Source: Streptomyces sp. WZ.A104 | GTDB taxonomy: Bacteria; Actinomycetota; Actinomycetes; Streptomycetales; Streptomycetaceae | Length of the DNA stretch: 64,000 nt | Direction of reading: 5' to 3' | Assembly (NCBI RefSeq): GCF_002382885.1 | Contig: NZ_NWVL01000003.1 | Location: forward strand, 62,001-126,000 | Part shown: positions 8,013 through 16,227 of the stretch, piece after piece | Position numbering within the stretch: the first letter of the stretch is position 1 | Layout: each line of letters opens with the position of its first letter | Notes under the pieces: model-generated | What the model was told of the DNA's origin: nothing | Database searches by the model: none | Seen by the model: the letters and a program-made list of their open reading frames with translations, nothing else | Position numbers and translations under genes: made by a program

Positions 8013-9290
8013 ATGGACGCCATCTCCGTCATCCGCACCAAGCGGGACCGAGGCGAGCTGACCCCCGAGCAGATCGACTGGGTCATCGACGCGTACACCC
8101 GCGGCGAGGTCGCCGACGAGCAGATGTCCGCCCTCGCCATGGCGATCCTGCTCAACGGCATGAACCGCACCGAGATCGCCCGCTGGACCGCCGCGATGAT
8201 CGCCTCCGGCGAGCGGATGAACTTCGACGCGCTCTCCCGCCCCACCACCGACAAGCACTCCACCGGCGGCGTCGGCGACAAGATCACCCTGCCGCTGGCC
8301 CCGCTCGTCGCCGCCTGCGGCGCGGCCGTGCCGCAGCTCAGCGGCCGGGGCCTCGGCCACACCGGCGGCACCCTGGACAAGCTGGAGTCCATCCCCGGCT
8401 GGCGCGCCCACCTCTCGAACGAGGAGATGCTGAACGTCCTGGACACCACCGGCGCGGTCATCTGCGCCGCCGGTGACGGGCTGGCCCCCGCCGACAAGAA
8501 GCTGTACGCGCTGCGCGATGTCACCGGCACCGTGGAGGCCATCCCGCTGATCGCCAGCTCGATCATGTCCAAGAAGATCGCCGAGGGCACCGGGGCGCTC
8601 GTCCTGGACGTCAAGGTCGGTTCCGGCGCCTTCATGAAGACCATCGAGGACGCCCGCGAACTGGCCTCCACCATGGTCGCGCTCGGCACCGACAGCGGCG
8701 TACGGACGGTGGCCCTGCTCACCGACATGTCGACCCCGCTCGGCCTCACCGCGGGCAACGCCCTGGAGGTACGTGAGTCGGTCGAGGTGCTGGCGGGCGG
8801 CGGCCCCAGGGACGTCATCGACCTCACCCTCGCGCTCGCCCGCGAGATGCTGGACGCCGCCGGACTCAAGGACGCCGACCCCGAGAAGGCGCTCGCCGAC
8901 GGCTCCGCGATGGACGTCTGGCGCCGGATGATCTCCGCCCAGGGCGGCGACCCGGACGCCACCCTCCCGGTCGCCCGTGAGCAGCACGTGGTGACCGCGC
9001 GCTCCTCCGGCGTCCTCACCCGCCTGGACGCCTACGACGTCGGCGTCGCCGCCTGGCGCCTGGGCGCGGGCCGGGCCCGCAAGGAGGACCCGGTGCAGGC
9101 GGGCGCGGGCGTCGAACTCCACGCCAAGCCCGGCGACACCGTCACCGAGGGCCAGCCCCTGATGACGCTGCACACGGACACCCCGGAGAAGTTCGACTAC
9201 GCCCTGAAGGCCCTCCCGGACGCGTACGACATCGCCCCGGCGGGCACATCGTTCGCGCCGCTCCCGGTGGTGCGGGAGCGTATCGCCTGA
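8013..9290 (+). CDS. deoA: Thymidine phosphorylase
   Basis: The 425-residue enzyme catalyses phosphorolysis of thymidine and deoxyuridine to the base and deoxyribose-1-phosphate. The family signature is intact (SGRGLGHTGGTLDKLESIPG), as are KHSTGGVGDK in the phosphate-binding region and VKVGSGAFMK. The start is ATG at 8013. It is transcribed alone between two terminators and has an operator-like palindrome upstream. Its product feeds the mutase and DeoC encoded 25 kb downstream. Confidence 0.95.
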   Translation: MDAISVIRTKRDRGELTPEQIDWVIDAYTRGEVADEQMSALAMAILLNGMNRTEIARWTAAMIASGERMNFDALSRPTTDKHSTGGVGDKITLPLAPLVAACGAAVPQLSGRGLGHTGGTLDKLESIPGWRAHLSNEEMLNVLDTTGAVICAAGDGLAPADKKLYALRDVTGTVEAIPLIASSIMSKKIAEGTGALVLDVKVGSGAFMKTIEDARELASTMVALGTDSGVRTVALLTDMSTPLGLTAGNALEVRESVEVLAGGGPRDVIDLTLALAREMLDAAGLKDADPEKALADGSAMDVWRRMISAQGGDPDATLPVAREQHVVTARSSGVLTRLDAYDVGVAAWRLGAGRARKEDPVQAGAGVELHAKPGDTVTEGQPLMTLHTDTPEKFDYALKALPDAYDIAPAGTSFAPLPVVRERIA

Positions 9291-9312
9291 CCTGCGGATT
9301 CCTCGTACGGGT

Positions 9313-9346
9313 GAACGGGACCGGTGGACTGCCACCGGTCCCGTTC
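9313..9346 (+). terminator. Terminator hairpin after deoA
   Basis: A perfect 15-bp inverted repeat (9313-9327 with 9332-9346) around the loop ACTG lies 22 bp after the deoA stop. No U-tract follows. Confidence 0.75.
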
Positions 9347-9387
9347 GGCATGCTGGACTCGGTGACGTACCGATAGAGGAGACCGTC

Positions 9388-9978
9388 ATGAGCGCACTCA
9401 CCGTCGACCCCGTGCCGGGCCACGGCCAGGACTGGGACGACCTTGTCCGGATCTGGGAGGAGACGGACGCACCCGAGGGCTGCAAGGTGGAGATCATCGA
9501 GGAGATCGTCACCGTGTCGCCACCGCCGTCCAAAGACCACAACACCACCGCTGAGCTGCTCCAGCGCAGGCTGTACACCGTCATTCCGGAGGATTGGGAG
9601 ATCTACCAGACCCTCGGCCTCTCTCTGCCGGGACGGGGCGGGATCTACATCCCCGACCTCGTCGTCGTGGACCGCGCCACCGCCACCGGACCGGGTAACA
9701 CCGTCCCCGCCGAGGAGGCCCGCCTCGTCGTGGAGATCACCTCCCGCGCCAACGCCAACCACGACCGCGTCAGCAAGGTGAACGGCTACGCCAAGGCCGG
9801 GGTCGAGCTGTTCCTGCTCCTCGACCCCTGGCACTCCGGCCGCCCGACCGCGACGCTCTACGGAGAGCCGGAGGGCGGCACGTACCGGGTTCTGGAAACG
9901 GTCGAGTACGGACGGAAACTGTCCCTCCCCGCGCCGTTCGAGCTGGTTGTGGACACCGGCGTCCTCCCGGTCAGCTGA
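9388..9978 (+). CDS. Uma2-family (DUF820) putative endonuclease
   Basis: The 196-residue protein belongs to the Uma2/DUF820 family, which has a PD-(D/E)XK nuclease-like fold. The pattern is visible as E..EGCKVEIIEEIVTVSPPPSKDHN at the N terminus, IPDLVVVD in the middle (core Asp) and LVVEITSRANANHDRVSKVNGYAKAGVELFLLLDP toward the end. Streptomyces carry many copies of this family and their role is unknown. The start is ATG at 9388 after AGAGGAG. It is flanked by two hairpins and is probably monocistronic. Nuclease activity is inferred from fold only. Confidence 0.8.
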   Translation: MSALTVDPVPGHGQDWDDLVRIWEETDAPEGCKVEIIEEIVTVSPPPSKDHNTTAELLQRRLYTVIPEDWEIYQTLGLSLPGRGGIYIPDLVVVDRATATGPGNTVPAEEARLVVEITSRANANHDRVSKVNGYAKAGVELFLLLDPWHSGRPTATLYGEPEGGTYRVLETVEYGRKLSLPAPFELVVDTGVLPVS

Positions 9979-9986
9979 CGCACGAA

Positions 9987-10024
9987 CGGCCCGCCACGCG
10001 GAAGGGGTTCCGTGCGGCGGGCCG
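9987..10024. terminator. Bidirectional hairpin between convergent genes
   Basis: The arms 9987-10003 and 10008-10024 pair over an 8-9-bp outer stem and a 4-5-bp inner stem, with a short internal mismatch and a GGGG loop. It lies between the converging Uma2-family and subtilase genes and probably serves both. Confidence 0.6.
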
Positions 10025-10078
10025 CAGTCGTGCAGGACACCCTGAGGGTGAACTACCCGAACTACCCGTGATTGCCTG

Positions 10079-13000
10079 TTACTTGCCCAGGTACGCGCTG
10101 TAGATCTTCACCGAAGAGATGTTGCCCTTCTTGTCGGTGACCGTGGCGGAGAAGGAGATCGCCTTGCCCTTCGCCGGGTTCTTGACGGTGATCCTCCCCT
10201 TCTTGACCGTGACCTTCTTCCAGGTCTTGCCGCCGTTGTAACTGACGTACGTCTTCAGCGACTTCAGGTTCTTGCCCGCGGCCGCGCCGTGCACCTTGAC
10301 CGGGACGGAGACGGTCTTGCCCGCCTTGGCCCGGCCGTCGACGCCCACGGCCGGGGTGAACCGGACCGTGGAGACCGGCAGCATGGTGAAGCCGGTCTTC
10401 TTGGAGCGGAACGTCCAGGACGCGTCCACCCGGGTGGAGAGCGGACTGATCTTCGCGCTGTGCCTGACCGAGGTCGACAGCTTGTACTTCGCTGCGCCGG
10501 CCGGCACCTTGAAGGGCTCCCAGCCGGTGAGCGGGTCGTTGTTCTGACCGAACTTCTTGCCGTTGCGGTACAGGACGGTCTTGACCGACGAGAGCGCCTG
10601 TGAGCCCGGGTTGCCCCGGCCGTCGGCCAGCAGCGGGAGCGATCCGCCGAGCAGGTCGCCCTCACGGGTGATGCCGAACCGCTTGTTCACCAGCGGCCCG
10701 AACACCGGGGTGTTCACGGTCCTGGAGTACGTCCTGCCCGCCTTGTACGTGGCCATTTCGCCGATCACGTAGTCGGCCTCGTAGGTCGAGAAGCCGTCCG
10801 CGTCGGCGGGGCCCAGCTGGCTGAAGTCGAGCGTCCACCGCACCTTGTCGGCAGTGGTGACGTACAGCGTGCGGGTGCCCGGCAGCTTCTGCTCGACCGG
10901 GCTGATCCAGCCGCCGCCCGACGTGGGCAGGGCCCCCCAGGCACCGATCGCGCCCTTCTTCTTCGGCGCGCTCGCCCCCATGGCGACCTTCACCTTGGCC
11001 AGGCTGCCCGCGGTGAACTTCCGCTGGTAGCCGGTCGCCAGCTGCTTGACCTTGCCGCCGACCGCGACGTCGTACTGCGTGGACGCGTTCGTGGTCCAGG
11101 TGCCCGTCCAGTGCTGGGCGAGCGAACCGTCGGTGATCTTCGGGCCCGCGTGCAGCGTGCGGAAGTGCGCCGGGGAGTCCATCAGCCAGCCGAAGGAGAC
11201 CTGGTCGTTCTTCGACTGGACGGAGTAGTCGGGCGTGAACGTCCACGCCTTCGCCTTCTTGGCCGGGAACCTGAAGGACACCGGCTTCGCCTTGCGGGCG
11301 TCGAACGTCAGCGAGGTGTTCTTGGCGACCGTGATCTTCGGCTGGGCGATCCAGTCGACGCCCTTGGTGAAGTCCTCCGGGTGGCCGTAGACCGTGGAGT
11401 TGACCACGTACGTGCCCCTGGGCACCCGGATCTTCGCCGTGCCGTCGACGACCCGCGGACTCAGGAACGAGCCGCCGGCCTTGTCGTCGAAGCCGTAGAG
11501 CATGCTCTCCGCGTAGGGCGCCGGACGGCCGTCGCGCCCGAGGTGCTTGACGGTGAGGTCGTAGCTCTCGACCTCACGCTCGACGGCGGCCGCCGTGCGC
11601 ACGGTCTGCCCGCCGCCGGTCGCCACCACGTACGCGGAGTAGATGCCGTCCGCCGTGCCGCCGATGCGGGTGTCGGCGGTCAGCGTCGCCTCGGCGGTGC
11701 CGCCCGCGGGCACGGTGACCTTGTCCGTGCCGAGGGTGAAGAAGCCTGCCGGGGCGGGCTTGCCCGTCGGACCCGTGCCCGTCACCTTCAGATCGAGGGT
11801 GACGTCGCTCGTACCGAGATTGCGGTACGTCACCTTCTCGGTGACCGGGACGTCGTCGGTGTGCGGCCACTGCTGCACACCGAAGCTCACCGAGACCGGC
11901 TCGGCCACGACGCTCTGGGTGATCGCACGGTCCACCGCGATCCGGCCGGAACCCTGCTGGAACGGGTGGTACGCACCGGGCTTGGTGGACGCGGTCAGCG
12001 CGCCCTTCAGCTCCGTGTACGACCAGTCCGGGTGCTGCTGCTTGAGCAGGGCGGCCGCGCCCGCGACATGCGGGGTGGCCATCGACGTACCCGAGATGGT
12101 GGCGTAACCGGCGGGCTTCTCGCCCACCTCCCGGGCGATCGCCGAACCGGGCGGAACGGCCGCCGTGGTGTCCACGCCGGGGGCCGTCACATCCGGCTTG
12201 ATCGCACCGTCACCGATCCGCGGACCACGGCTGGAGAACTCCGCCAGCCGGTCCTTGTCGTCGACCGCGCCCACGGTCAGCGCGGCGTCCGCGCTGCCCG
12301 GCGAGCCGACCGTGCCCGCGCCGTCGCCCTCGTTGCCCGCGGCGATCGCGAACAGGACGCCCTTCTCGGCCGACAGCTTGTCGACCGCCGCCTCCAGCGG
12401 GTCCACCTCCGGGGTGTCGGGGCCGCCGAGGCTCAGGTTGACGATGTCGGCGCCCTGGGCGACCGCCCACTCCATTCCGGCCAGGATGCCGGAGTCCTCG
12501 CCGTAGCCCTCGTCGTCCAGCACCTTGCCCGAGAGCAGCTTGGCGTCCGGGGCCACGCCCTTGAACCTGCCGCCCGACTTGGCGCCGGTGCCCGCCGCGA
12601 TCGAGGCGACGTGCGTGCCGTGGCCGACCCGGTCCTTGAGGTCCTCGGACGCGCTGAAGTTCTTCGACGCGAGGATCTGGCCCTTGAGGTCGGGGTGGGT
12701 GGTGTCCGTCCCGGTGTCCAGGACCGCGATCTTGACGCCCTTGCCGGTGAACCCGGCCTGCCAGGCCTTCGGGGCGCCGATCTGCCCCACACTCCGGTCC
12801 AGGCTCGCCCGGCGCACGCCGTCCAGCCAGACCCGGTCGACGCCTGCGGCGGTGGTCACCCGCTCGCCCCCGGCGCGACGCTCGGTGAGCGCCTTCCAGA
12901 TGTCCGGTGCGTCGGCGGTCGGCGTGGTCACCGACTCGGCGTTCAGCGACTTCAGGCTCCGGCCGACCTCGGTGCCGCCCGCGTCGCGGACCTGCGCCTT

Positions 13001-13435
13001 CGCGGCGGAGGCCTGCTTGCCCCGGTAGCCGACGATCAGCTTCAGGCCGTCCCGCTGGGCCCGCAGGTTCTCCGGCCGGCTCAGCTCGGTGACGTCGAAC
13101 AGCCGCCGGTCGAGCTTGCCGGAGACGATCAGCCGGTGGGCGTCGGCCGGGACGACGAGGGTGTGTCCCTTGTTGCTCATCCGCTGGACCGGGATGTGCT
13201 CCCGGCCCTTCGCCGGCCGGAAGGAGACCGGCCGGCCCTTGGCGTCCACGCTGACCCGGTCACCGGTGATGAGGGTCAGATGGTGCAGCTCCCGGTCCTG
13301 GGCCTGCGCGCGGATGCCTGTCGTCCCTCTCGGGTCCGGCTGGGCGACGGCAGGGCTGACCATGCCGGCCGCCAGTGCCACGGCGGCCGCTGTGGCGACC
13401 GCGGGTATGCACGCGTTTCTCACGTGTCTGCGCAA
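10079..13435 (-). CDS. Secreted subtilisin-like serine protease (S8 family), large multidomain
   Basis: The 1118-residue protein has a signal peptide ending near AVAQ (about residue 32), a propeptide region and an S8 catalytic domain with the triad Asp240 (VLDTGTDTTHPD), His272 (GHGTHVAS) and Ser451 (GTSMATPH), plus the oxyanion Asn368 (AAGNEG). About 600 C-terminal residues form beta-rich repeats of Fn3/Ig-like character, probably for substrate or cell-surface binding. It should be exported and degrade external protein. The start is uncertain: TTG at 13435 lies only 2 nt from the GGGGGAGAG ribosome binding site, and GTG at 13423 is an alternative that also leaves the signal peptide intact. 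It is monocistronic. Confidence 0.92.
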   Translation of the reverse strand: MRRHVRNACIPAVATAAAVALAAGMVSPAVAQPDPRGTTGIRAQAQDRELHHLTLITGDRVSVDAKGRPVSFRPAKGREHIPVQRMSNKGHTLVVPADAHRLIVSGKLDRRLFDVTELSRPENLRAQRDGLKLIVGYRGKQASAAKAQVRDAGGTEVGRSLKSLNAESVTTPTADAPDIWKALTERRAGGERVTTAAGVDRVWLDGVRRASLDRSVGQIGAPKAWQAGFTGKGVKIAVLDTGTDTTHPDLKGQILASKNFSASEDLKDRVGHGTHVASIAAGTGAKSGGRFKGVAPDAKLLSGKVLDDEGYGEDSGILAGMEWAVAQGADIVNLSLGGPDTPEVDPLEAAVDKLSAEKGVLFAIAAGNEGDGAGTVGSPGSADAALTVGAVDDKDRLAEFSSRGPRIGDGAIKPDVTAPGVDTTAAVPPGSAIAREVGEKPAGYATISGTSMATPHVAGAAALLKQQHPDWSYTELKGALTASTKPGAYHPFQQGSGRIAVDRAITQSVVAEPVSVSFGVQQWPHTDDVPVTEKVTYRNLGTSDVTLDLKVTGTGPTGKPAPAGFFTLGTDKVTVPAGGTAEATLTADTRIGGTADGIYSAYVVATGGGQTVRTAAAVEREVESYDLTVKHLGRDGRPAPYAESMLYGFDDKAGGSFLSPRVVDGTAKIRVPRGTYVVNSTVYGHPEDFTKGVDWIAQPKITVAKNTSLTFDARKAKPVSFRFPAKKAKAWTFTPDYSVQSKNDQVSFGWLMDSPAHFRTLHAGPKITDGSLAQHWTGTWTTNASTQYDVAVGGKVKQLATGYQRKFTAGSLAKVKVAMGASAPKKKGAIGAWGALPTSGGGWISPVEQKLPGTRTLYVTTADKVRWTLDFSQLGPADADGFSTYEADYVIGEMATYKAGRTYSRTVNTPVFGPLVNKRFGITREGDLLGGSLPLLADGRGNPGSQALSSVKTVLYRNGKKFGQNNDPLTGWEPFKVPAGAAKYKLSTSVRHSAKISPLSTRVDASWTFRSKKTGFTMLPVSTVRFTPAVGVDGRAKAGKTVSVPVKVHGAAAGKNLKSLKTYVSYNGGKTWKKVTVKKGRITVKNPAKGKAISFSATVTDKKGNISSVKIYSAYLGK

Positions 13436-13635
13436 CTCTCCCCCTGGAGAACTCGATGGTTCTTCGTGCCGTCGGTCCGCAGGCCCACAGGAGTAGCGAC
13501 GGGTGCGGCCGCCGGTTCACCGAACTAGAGGGAAAGCCGGGTGCGTTGGTTCGCGGAATCTGCACGGAAGCTCTGAGATGACGCGAAAGTGCCCCTGCGC
13601 GGGGGCCGAGCGAAGGGGGCCGTGCGGAAGGGCCG

Positions 13636-14010
13636 ATGAATTTCGCCCGCGCGGGCGGTCTCCCTGGTGTGGACGCCGAAAATCCGATCACCCTGACCGT
13701 GACCGGCCGGGTCAGCCGTGCTGTCGTACCCGACCTCTGCGCCGAGCTGGAGCGTGCCCTCGCCGGGCCGCGGGGCGCCGCCCTCGCCCCCGGTGCGGCG
13801 GTGGACTGCGATGTGGGCGGCGTGGTCCGGCCGGATCTGACCGCCGTCGAGGCGGTGGCCCGGCTGGCACTCGTCGCCCGCCGGGCCGGACACACCCTGC
13901 GGCTGCGCCGGGCGGAACCCGAATTCCGGGCGCTGCTGGACCTGGTGGGGCTGGCCGAGGTGGTGGCCCTGGAGGAGGGGCCGGAGGAACGGGTGCCGGA
14001 AGCGCACTGA
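13636..14010 (+). CDS. STAS-domain protein (anti-anti-sigma-like)
   Basis: The 124-residue protein has the STAS alpha/beta pattern: a strand at ITLTVTGRVSR, helix VVPDLCAELERAL, strand AAVDCDVGGVV with a DLTAVEAVARLALVARRAG helix, then LRLRRAEPEFRALLDLVGL. The usual phosphorylatable Ser/Thr after the DxS/T position is not obvious: the loop reads VRPDLTAVEA, so Thr is a possible equivalent. STAS proteins bind anti-sigma kinases or sense small ligands. No kinase gene is adjacent; the ECF sigma gene next door is convergent. The start is ATG at 13636. Confidence 0.7.
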   Translation: MNFARAGGLPGVDAENPITLTVTGRVSRAVVPDLCAELERALAGPRGAALAPGAAVDCDVGGVVRPDLTAVEAVARLALVARRAGHTLRLRRAEPEFRALLDLVGLAEVVALEEGPEERVPEAH

Positions 14011-14014
14011 CGTA

Positions 14015-14049
14015 CGGAGAACGGCCGACGGGCAGTCGGCCGTTCTCCG
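14015..14049. terminator. Perfect hairpin after the STAS gene
   Basis: A perfect 15-bp stem (14015-14029 with 14035-14049) around GGGCA lies 5 nt after the STAS stop codon, in front of a run of degenerate repeats and the convergent sigma factor gene. Confidence 0.75.
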
Positions 14050-14060
14050 CGCGCAGGGAC

Positions 14061-14185
14061 CTCAGGACGTGCTTGCTGGCTCAGGACATGCGCACTGCCT
14101 CAGGACGTGCTCACGGTCTCAGACGCGCGCGGGGGGCCTCAGCACACGCGTACGGTGTCAGACGCGCGCACTGCCTCAGGACGCG
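14061..14185. repeat. Degenerate tandem repeat of about 19-20 bp at the 3' end of the sigma factor gene
   Basis: Six to seven head-to-tail units begin with CTCAG(G)AC, at about 14061, 14080, 14099, 14118, 14138, 14157 and 14175. The first three units are 19 bp and closely similar. Later units drift, with CGCG-rich tails. The last unit contains the sigma gene stop codon (TCA at 14176-14178 on the plus strand), so the array looks like repeated duplication of the gene end. Confidence 0.6.
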
Positions 14186-15213
14186 TCGGCCGGCAGCCGC
14201 TCCGGCAGTCCGAACAGCGGGAACCAGCGCGGGACGTCGAGGAAGCAGTGCATCCCGGTGATCGCCCCGTCCCGCACGTCGATGATCTGCACCGCCCACG
14301 GCACGAAGCCGTCCCCCTCCGCATCGGGCTTGTAGTGCGCGAAGGCCGGGGAGCCGTTGGCCGAGACGGGCACCAGCCGGGAGCCCGCGCAGGCCGCGCC
14401 GATGGAGGTCATGAAGCCCGTGATGTCCCCGGTGCCCCGGAGCCACAGGTCGAACGGCGGCATCGTCATCACCGCGTCCTCGTGGAGCAGCGCGGTCAGG
14501 GCGGCCATGTCATACCCCTCGAACGCCTTCACATAGCGCTCCAGGAGCTTCTGCTGCTCCTCGTCGAGCGGGTCCGCCGCGTCCCCGGCCCGCCCCTCCG
14601 TCTCCGTCAGCGTGGCGCGGGCCCGCTGGAGGGCGCTGTTGACCGAGGCGACGGAGGTCTCCAGCAGCTCGGCCACCTCCGCGGCCTTCCAGGCGAGGAC
14701 CTCGCGCAGGATCAGCACGGCCCGCTGCTTGGGCGGCAGGTGCTGGAGCGCGGCGACGAACGCGAGGCGTACCGACTCACGCGCCACCGCCGCCTCCGCC
14801 GGGTCCTGGACCGACGGCAGGATGCGGCCGTCGGGCATCGGCTCCAGCCAGACGTTCTCCGGGCGGGGGCTCAGCGCGGCCTGGGCGAGCGGGGTCGGGC
14901 CGGTCAGATCCACCGGGCGGGCGCGCTTGTTGCCCGCCTTCAGCATGTCCAGGCAGACGTTGGTGGCGATTCGGTAGAGCCAGGAACGCAGCGAGGAACG
15001 GCCCTCGAACTTGTCGAAGTTGCGCCAGGCGCGCACCAGGGTGTCCTGCACCGCGTCCTCGGCCTCGAAGGCCGAGCCCAGCATCCGGTAGCAGTAACCG
15101 GTCAGCTCGATCCGGTGCCCTTCCAGACGGCTGTCGATCCCGGCGTCATCGGCCGTGCCGGGCTTCCCGGCGCCCGCCGCTCCCGAGGCAGTCGTCGTGG
15201 TCAGATCGCTCAT
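14176..15213 (-). CDS. ECF sigma factor with SnoaL-like C-terminal domain (SigX5/TIGR02960-like)
   Basis: The 345-residue protein starts with an Ala/Thr-rich tail and then has sigma-70 region 2 (YCYRMLGSAFEAEDAVQDTLVRAWRNFDKFEGRSSLRSWLYRIATNVCLDMLK) and region 4 (LPPKQRAVLILREVLAWKAAEVAELLETSVASVNSALQRARATL). A SnoaL/NTF2-like domain of about 130 residues follows (LERYVKAFEGYDMAALTALLHEDAVMTMPPFDLWLRG). ECF factors with such fused domains usually lack a separate anti-sigma gene, and the domain regulates the sigma part. None is adjacent here. ATG at 15213 was chosen because it is preceded by a suitable GGGG-rich site and upstream residues look non-coding. Confidence 0.85.
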   Translation of the reverse strand: MSDLTTTTASGAAGAGKPGTADDAGIDSRLEGHRIELTGYCYRMLGSAFEAEDAVQDTLVRAWRNFDKFEGRSSLRSWLYRIATNVCLDMLKAGNKRARPVDLTGPTPLAQAALSPRPENVWLEPMPDGRILPSVQDPAEAAVARESVRLAFVAALQHLPPKQRAVLILREVLAWKAAEVAELLETSVASVNSALQRARATLTETEGRAGDAADPLDEEQQKLLERYVKAFEGYDMAALTALLHEDAVMTMPPFDLWLRGTGDITGFMTSIGAACAGSRLVPVSANGSPAFAHYKPDAEGDGFVPWAVQIIDVRDGAITGMHCFLDVPRWFPLFGLPERLPADAS

Positions 15214-15320
15214 CGCTCCACCCCTGTCGCGCAGCCGCGCTGTGGCATCCGTCACCCGGTACATCGGAAGCTACCGCAGGCCACTGACAGCCGGGGCGGA
15301 ATCCGGTCGGGAAAGCGGAC

Positions 15321-15366
15321 AGGGGTGCCGGACGCCGTGGCTCCGGCCACGGTGTCCGGCACCCCT
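15321..15366 (-). terminator. Long hairpin after the L,D-transpeptidase gene
   Basis: A 20-bp stem with one G-U pair (15321-15340 with 15347-15366) and a 6-nt loop lies 21 bp beyond the stop of the minus-strand L,D-transpeptidase gene and separates it from the sigma factor gene. Confidence 0.75.
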
Positions 15367-15387
15367 CGGGTGCTCCCAGCGCCTCGC

Positions 15388-16104
15388 TCAGGTCCCGGGC
15401 TTGCGCCCGTACACGTACACGTCGTCGCCGTTCTTCAGCAGTTTCCAGTATGCCTTCGCGTCGGCGGGGCGCATGTTGACGCAGCCGCCCGAGCCCGGCG
15501 GGTTGTACATGGACTTGGTGACCGAGTGGAACGCCTGGCCGCCGTCGAAGAACTGGGAGTGGGGCATCCAGACCTTGTAGATGGTCGACCAGTGCTTGAT
15601 GTTGCGCCAGTAGATCTTCTTGGACCCGGTCCGGGTCTCGACGCCGTTGCGGCCGGTCCGCACCGGCACCGGCCCGTACTTCAGCTTCTTGCCGTCCTGG
15701 ATCCAGCTCAGCTGCCGCGTCAGGTCGACGCAGGCGATGCGCCCCTTGTCGGTGGGGCACTTCCTGGCCTTGTTGGGGTTCTTCCCGGCCGCCTTCTGGG
15801 CGAGCATCGTGTTCATCGTGCGCCAGGTCAGCGGACCGGCGTAGCCCATGGTGGGGGTGATCCCGTGCTTCTTCTGGAACTTCTGGATCGCCTTGCAGTC
15901 GGCGGTGGACTGCTTGCCGTCCACGGGCCGCTTCAGGAACTTCTCGACCTGCTTCTGGTACGGCCCCGCCGACTTGGTGCAGGACGCCGCGTGGGCGGAG
16001 GCGCCGGTGCCCAGGACCAGGGCGGGTGCGGCCACCAGCCCGGCCACGGAGAGCGCCACCCCGCGCTTCAGCCGTCTTCCGGATATTCTCGCCGTGACTC
16101 CCAT
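15388..16104 (-). CDS. Secreted L,D-transpeptidase with peptidoglycan-binding domain
   Basis: The 238-residue protein has a basic N terminus and a signal peptide ending around ASAHAA, then a peptidoglycan-binding-like helical domain (about 45-110, CKAIQKFQKKHGITPTMGYAGPLTWR) and a YkuD catalytic domain. The conserved His and the SxGCVNM motif (HSVTKSMY..., SGGCVNMRPADA) with the nucleophilic Cys are intact. It would form 3-3 cross-links or attach proteins to peptidoglycan outside the membrane. The start is ATG at 16104: GGGGAG lies 9 nt upstream, whereas a TTG three codons earlier abuts that site. A second, different L,D-transpeptidase is encoded at 57947-59203. Confidence 0.9.
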   Translation of the reverse strand: MGVTARISGRRLKRGVALSVAGLVAAPALVLGTGASAHAASCTKSAGPYQKQVEKFLKRPVDGKQSTADCKAIQKFQKKHGITPTMGYAGPLTWRTMNTMLAQKAAGKNPNKARKCPTDKGRIACVDLTRQLSWIQDGKKLKYGPVPVRTGRNGVETRTGSKKIYWRNIKHWSTIYKVWMPHSQFFDGGQAFHSVTKSMYNPPGSGGCVNMRPADAKAYWKLLKNGDDVYVYGRKPGT

Positions 16105-16227
16105 GCGCGCCAACTCCCCTTCGCCCCCAGTGCGTTGTTGATTACGCCTGGTAGACGTGCGAAGGGGAGCGGTGGTTGCGCGCAGGTATGTGTCAGTTGC
16201 GTCCCGGTTGTGCGCGGGTGGAGTCGC

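Noticed and set aside
10091..10105. GTACGCGCTGTAG near the subtilase 3' end, similar to the nucleoside palindrome
   Set aside because: It has an extra base at the centre, lies within coding sequence and is not upstream of a gene.
11111..13528. 805-codon open frame opposite the subtilase gene
   Set aside because: It overlaps the complete catalytic domain of the protease and has typical shadow composition.
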